A stretch of 64,000 nucleotides of DNA from Aquimarina mytili (GTDB taxonomy: Bacteria; Bacteroidota; Bacteroidia; Flavobacteriales; Flavobacteriaceae), in the NCBI RefSeq assembly GCF_016735115.1, contig NZ_JAERQJ010000002.1, positions 248,001-312,000 of the forward strand, given 5' to 3'. The translations under genes were made by a program, and so were the position numbers. The notes beneath the pieces were generated by a model, which made no database searches, was not told where the DNA came from, and saw only the letters and a program-made list of their open reading frames with translations. Shown piece after piece: positions 60,828-64,000 of the stretch. Within the stretch, counting starts at the first letter, position 1. Every line of letters begins with the position of its first letter.

Positions 60828-61208
60828 TTACTTTAGATTTAAATTGTTTAAGGCAGCCCTACTTCTTACTGTATCATACAGTATGGTTAGTTTTTTGATC
60901 TTATTTTCAGTAGTAAGCTCAATAATATCAACCACTTTAAAATCCACTATTTCACCATGCTTAAGCTCCCAGTGATAATCAAAAAGTAATGAGACGCGAT
61001 TGGAGTCTTTTTCAAAAAACAAGCCATCCAATTGTAATTTAGAAGTGTTTGTACCTGTAGACAAGACTTCATAAAAATCTTTTGCAGATTTTGTTCCGTA
61101 TAAAGGAGATACGACAATCCCATCTGCAGCAAAAAGATCAATTATTTTATCTATTTCTCCTTTTTCGAGATATAAAAGATAATTTCTTGCTACTTCTTCT
61201 TTAGTCAT
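60828..61208 (-). CDS. NTF2-like protein
   Basis: A 126-residue SnoaL/NTF2-fold protein: EEVARNYLLYLEKGEIDKIIDLFAADGIVVSPLYGT at the N-terminus, DFYEVLSTGTN and the paired strands VSLLFDYHWELKHGEIVDFKVVDIIELTTENKIKKLTILYD. Members are isomerases, dehydratases or binding proteins; I see no catalytic signature. It is convergent with the secreted JAB-like gene (29 bases apart) and unrelated in sequence to the NTF2-like gene at 20312. Confidence 0.8.
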   Translation of the reverse strand: MTKEEVARNYLLYLEKGEIDKIIDLFAADGIVVSPLYGTKSAKDFYEVLSTGTNTSKLQLDGLFFEKDSNRVSLLFDYHWELKHGEIVDFKVVDIIELTTENKIKKLTILYDTVRSRAALNNLNLK

Positions 61209-61305
61209 TCTATTATTTTTTAACTATACTCTTCTTCTGACATCTCAGCTAACACTCCTGACGATGCAATTAACACTCTTGACAAAAACAAAGAACTTAA
61301 AAACA

Positions 61306-61818
61306 CTATAGATATCGCTCCTTAATAACCTGAAGATGATGCTTTTGATGTCCTTGCAATATATACCCTGCTGCTCTTGCACTCATAGGACTACCACTAG
61401 CTTCTCCAATATGCAATAACATATCATCGGTAAAACTCTTAAATAACGCAATCGAATTATTACGTGCGCCTATAAAATCAGATATTAGCTCATGTTTGCT
61501 ATACTGATTAGCATTAGAGTTGGGCACATAATCATCTTGTTCAAAACCTGCTAAAGGTGTTTTGTCTTGACGAGCAAAGCGTAATGCCCGATATGCAAAA
61601 ATACGTTCTGTATCAATAATATGTTGTAATACTTCAGCTATTGTCCATTTATTTTCTGCATAGGCATAGGACCACTTTTCTTCAGGAATAGATTCTACAA
61701 AAGTTACAAACTCCTTTCTTTCAACCCCTAAACCTTCAGCAATATCAGCATGCTCTGCCTTAGAGATATATGTACTATAATACGAATTGAATTCTTCTTC
61801 TTTTACTTGAGATAACAT
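61306..61818 (-). CDS. DinB-family four-helix protein
   Basis: A 170-residue DinB/YfiT-type four-helix bundle. The three metal histidines are seen as WTIAEVLQHIIDTERIF (His ~67), and HQKHHLQVIKERYL near the C-terminus (two His). Members bind a metal and many act as thiol (bacillithiol or similar)-dependent transferases. It starts with a TAYIS-like helix (EEEFNSYYSTYISKAEHADIAEGLG). Substrate unknown. It lies alone between the NTF2-like protein and the phosphoenolpyruvate carboxylase gene. Confidence 0.88.
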   Translation of the reverse strand: MLSQVKEEEFNSYYSTYISKAEHADIAEGLGVERKEFVTFVESIPEEKWSYAYAENKWTIAEVLQHIIDTERIFAYRALRFARQDKTPLAGFEQDDYVPNSNANQYSKHELISDFIGARNNSIALFKSFTDDMLLHIGEASGSPMSARAAGYILQGHQKHHLQVIKERYL

Positions 61819-61908
61819 AGTTAATGTTTTATAGTTTTTAGCCTGAACCAGTATGAAAATAAATACAATTCTTCATTCTTATACTTGAAAAATTGTTTTA
61901 TAAAATTA

Positions 61909-61942
61909 AATGAGGTAGAAATGTAATAATTCCTACCTCATT
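61909..61942 (-). terminator. Terminator of the phosphoenolpyruvate carboxylase gene
   Basis: AATGAGGTAG (61909-61918) pairs perfectly with CTACCTCATT (61933-61942) with a 14-base loop, followed on the minus strand by a T-rich stretch. It lies 30 bases after the gene stop. Confidence 0.6.
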
Positions 61943-61971
61943 AGATAAACTTCTTAACAGTACTTTATATA

Positions 61972-64000
61972 TTAAGCCGAATTACGACTGGCATTTATAT
62001 TCCCGAATAAAGAACGAGTGACCATTTTCTCATAAATCTCTAAATCTTTAGGATCAGTTTTTTGAGATTGATTCAACTCCTGTATTTTTTTCAATGCATA
62101 TTGTTGTATCGTTAGTAATGGTAAAACAATATTCTCTCTAATATCAATAGATGCTTTACCAGCTGGCTCATTTTGCATTAATTCTGAATACCCTGTAAGT
62201 TTAAATAACAACCTCTTAGTTAAGAGATATTCATTATGAATAACATCCCAAAAAGCGCCATATTCTTTATTTTCCTTCATATATGAAGTGAGTTCAAAAA
62301 ACGACTTCGTAAGGCTCATCATACTATTGCCTATCAATGCTCTAAAGAAAGCAGAATCTTTATATAACGAAGTTACTTTATCAAACTCTCCACGATCTTC
62401 AAATACTTTAAGAGCAGTACCTACTCCATAAAAACCAGGTACATTTTGTTTTAACTGACTCCAACTTCCTACAAAAGGTATAGCACGTAAATCTCCAAAA
62501 TCCAGAGTAGCGCTTTTACTTCGTTTAGACGGACGACTACCAATATTGGCTTTTCCGTAGTATTTCAACGTACTCATATGCTCTAAATACGGAAGAAACT
62601 TCGGGTGATTTTTAAAATCTACATAGGTCTGATAACTTATATCTGCAAGCTCTTGCATGGTTTCTTTATTCTCTACAGAAAAAAGATTACTCTCATTATT
62701 TGTCAATTCATTTTCGACACCTGCTCCCAGCAATTGTTCAAGATTATATTGACAAGAATCCAAGGTTCCAAAATTAGAGCTAATAGTCTGCCCTTGAACC
62801 GTTAACTGTATTTCTTCATCCTCGACAGTTGGTCCAAGTGATGCATAAAACTGATTGGTGTTACCTCCTCCTCTGGCTGGAGGTCCTCCTCTACCATCAA
62901 AGAAGACTACTTTTACATCATATTTTCTAGAAACTTCAGTTAATTCTTCTTTCGCTTTAAAAATTCCCCAATTTGCCATCAGGTATCCACCGTCTTTTGT
63001 ACCGTCAGAAAACCCTAGCATAATAGTTTGTTTCATTCCGCGGCGTTTCAGATGCTCCATGTATACAGGATTGCTATACAAAGATTCCATCACCTGATGA
63101 GCAACCTTTAGGTCTGGAACCGTTTCAAATAAAGGAATGACATCTACAGAAGGAAGCTCCCAATCACAAAGCCTAATCATGGCAAAAGTTTCCATTACAT
63201 TAAGTTCATTCCCATTATTACTAATAATGTAGCGGTTCGCAGCTCGTTCGCCATTTTTAAGCTGAATAGTTTTTATAGCATAAATGGATTCTAAAGTAGC
63301 TCTAGCCATATCTTCTTCAAAAATTGAAGGATCCAATTTTCCACTTACATTAGAAAGCACATTGATTTGCTCTTCTTCAGACAATGACATATAGTTATCC
63401 GGAAAAATCCCTAAATCTAGCTCAATAGTTTTATTTACAATTTCGGTCAATACTTTATGGTGCACTCTAGAATCTTGTCGAATATCTAAAGTACCAAAGT
63501 GGAACCCAAAAATCTTTACTTTATTAATTAAGTCTTGTAACTCTTCAAGAAATAAAGACTGATGTTCTGAGATTAATTCTTCTTTGATCTCTAACAAACC
63601 ATTCATTAATGTCTCTACCGATAAAGGCTCAGCAGTTTTTGCGTAATAGAAATTATCGTATAATGCATTTTCAAGAACAGTAATTTTATCCTGCAGATTA
63701 CCAAAAGTTATTCTACGCTTTAATTCTCGTATATCACGATAATAGTTGATTAAGATTGTTTTACGCAGTCTCTTAGCAACTTTTAAAGTGGTTTCGGTAG
63801 TTACAAAAGGATTTCCATCCCTATCTCCTCCAGGCCAAAATCCTAAATTGATTAAGTCATTATCAAGATCTTCGCCTTCAAAAATATTTTGTTGTACATA
63901 ATTATAAATCTTACTAGCAGAATGGTAAAATACATTTTCTAAATACCAAATTAAGCTAACCGCTTCATCATATGGAGTTGGTTTTTCTTTTTTGAAAAAA
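61972..64000 (-). CDS. ppc: Phosphoenolpyruvate carboxylase, 5' end beyond the window
   Basis: Carboxylates phosphoenolpyruvate to oxaloacetate for anaplerosis. The frame is open without interruption from the stop at 61972 to the window edge, adding about 131 residues to the 544 that follow the first internal Met at 63606. Early residues include the PEPC signature GFWPGGDRDGNPFVT; further on are FGFHFGTLDIRQDSRVHH, VIPLFETVPDL, MLGFSDGTKDGGYLMANWG, FFDGRGGPPARGGGNTNQF, and GSRPSKRS near the C-terminus with the family ending RSLFGNINASRNSA (allosteric Asn). Intact as far as it goes; roughly 170-200 N-terminal residues are missing from view. Confidence 0.96.
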   Translation of the reverse strand, partial: FFKKEKPTPYDEAVSLIWYLENVFYHSASKIYNYVQQNIFEGEDLDNDLINLGFWPGGDRDGNPFVTTETTLKVAKRLRKTILINYYRDIRELKRRITFGNLQDKITVLENALYDNFYYAKTAEPLSVETLMNGLLEIKEELISEHQSLFLEELQDLINKVKIFGFHFGTLDIRQDSRVHHKVLTEIVNKTIELDLGIFPDNYMSLSEEEQINVLSNVSGKLDPSIFEEDMARATLESIYAIKTIQLKNGERAANRYIISNNGNELNVMETFAMIRLCDWELPSVDVIPLFETVPDLKVAHQVMESLYSNPVYMEHLKRRGMKQTIMLGFSDGTKDGGYLMANWGIFKAKEELTEVSRKYDVKVVFFDGRGGPPARGGGNTNQFYASLGPTVEDEEIQLTVQGQTISSNFGTLDSCQYNLEQLLGAGVENELTNNESNLFSVENKETMQELADISYQTYVDFKNHPKFLPYLEHMSTLKYYGKANIGSRPSKRSKSATLDFGDLRAIPFVGSWSQLKQNVPGFYGVGTALKVFEDRGEFDKVTSLYKDSAFFRALIGNSMMSLTKSFFELTSYMKENKEYGAFWDVIHNEYLLTKRLLFKLTGYSELMQNEPAGKASIDIRENIVLPLLTIQQYALKKIQELNQSQKTDPKDLEIYEKMVTRSLFGNINASRNSA

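Noticed and set aside
63607..64000. Possible truncated or frameshifted ppc starting at the Met at 63606
   Set aside because: Upstream codons are open in the same frame to the window edge and encode the PEPC motif GGDRDGNP, so the gene is simply cut by the window.
1..64000. tRNA genes, rRNA, CRISPR array, prophage or insertion sequence
   Set aside because: I scanned the intergenic gaps by eye and found no tRNA T-loop-like sequence, no regularly spaced direct repeats and no transposase or phage genes; short or degenerate cases could be missed.

Overview
The window is AT-rich (roughly one third G+C by eye) chromosomal DNA from a member of the Bacteroidota, almost certainly a marine-type Flavobacteriaceae. 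The reasons are PorX (the type IX secretion regulator with a PglZ-like output domain), an LpxC-FabZ fusion beside two LpxD paralogues, a fused E1 alpha/beta 2-oxoacid dehydrogenase, menaquinone genes, DUF2853, promoters with the TAnnTTTG -7 box, and no obvious Shine-Dalgarno sites. I cannot name the genus with confidence. I see no tRNA, rRNA, prophage, insertion sequence or CRISPR array; gene content is mostly core metabolism.

Layout. 1-223: N-terminal fragment of a secreted protein. 224-8059: a complete histidine operon on the minus strand, hisG-D-C-B-H-A-(CsaA-like)-F-IE. It is preceded by an 18-residue leader peptide with four consecutive His codons, a potential antiterminator and an intrinsic terminator, and palindromic repeats lie at two of its gene junctions. 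8183-9790: an OmpA-family protein and a small helix-hairpin-helix membrane protein, closed by a bidirectional terminator. 9815-19340: a soluble TPR hybrid histidine kinase, an SPFH/prohibitin protein with a VWA-domain membrane protein, fabG, and a two-module M16 lipoprotein peptidase. 19341-26865: lipid A and housekeeping cluster on the minus strand (HD hydrolase, lpxD, lpxC-fabZ, lpxA, efp, second lpxD-like gene, NTF2-like protein, sucD).

26979-32829: porX, tsaE, alanine dehydrogenase and a DUF4258-like protein on the plus strand, then convergent small enzymes (two GNATs, DUF1272, a pyridoxamine-phosphate-oxidase-like flavoprotein). These are divergent from a MocR/PdxR-type regulator (32937-34430); the shared promoter region carries a 15-bp direct repeat that looks like its operator. 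34435-38870: methyltransferase, VOC protein, proline dehydrogenase, aroB and a membrane-anchored protein of unknown function. 38970-48107: uvrA, a LOG-family protein, an M1-peptidase-like protein that lacks the zinc motif and ends in a probable beta-barrel, and the fused 2-oxoacid dehydrogenase E1. 48111-56841: a minus-strand stretch with two coiled-coil membrane paralogues, menB, a DUF4375-like protein, a one-domain voltage-gated channel with a calcium-channel-like filter, an S1/CvfB-like protein, DUF2853, menD, menF and a hotdog thioesterase. 56930-60798: a TetR regulator with three alpha/beta hydrolases and a secreted JAB-like protein. 60828-64000: NTF2-like protein, DinB-like protein and phosphoenolpyruvate carboxylase, which runs off the right edge.

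The strongest discoveries are the His-codon attenuator, the channel filter TLEDWTD, the MocR direct repeat, the catalytically dead M1-barrel fusion and the stand-alone secreted JAB-like protein. All functional calls come from reading motifs, without database searches.
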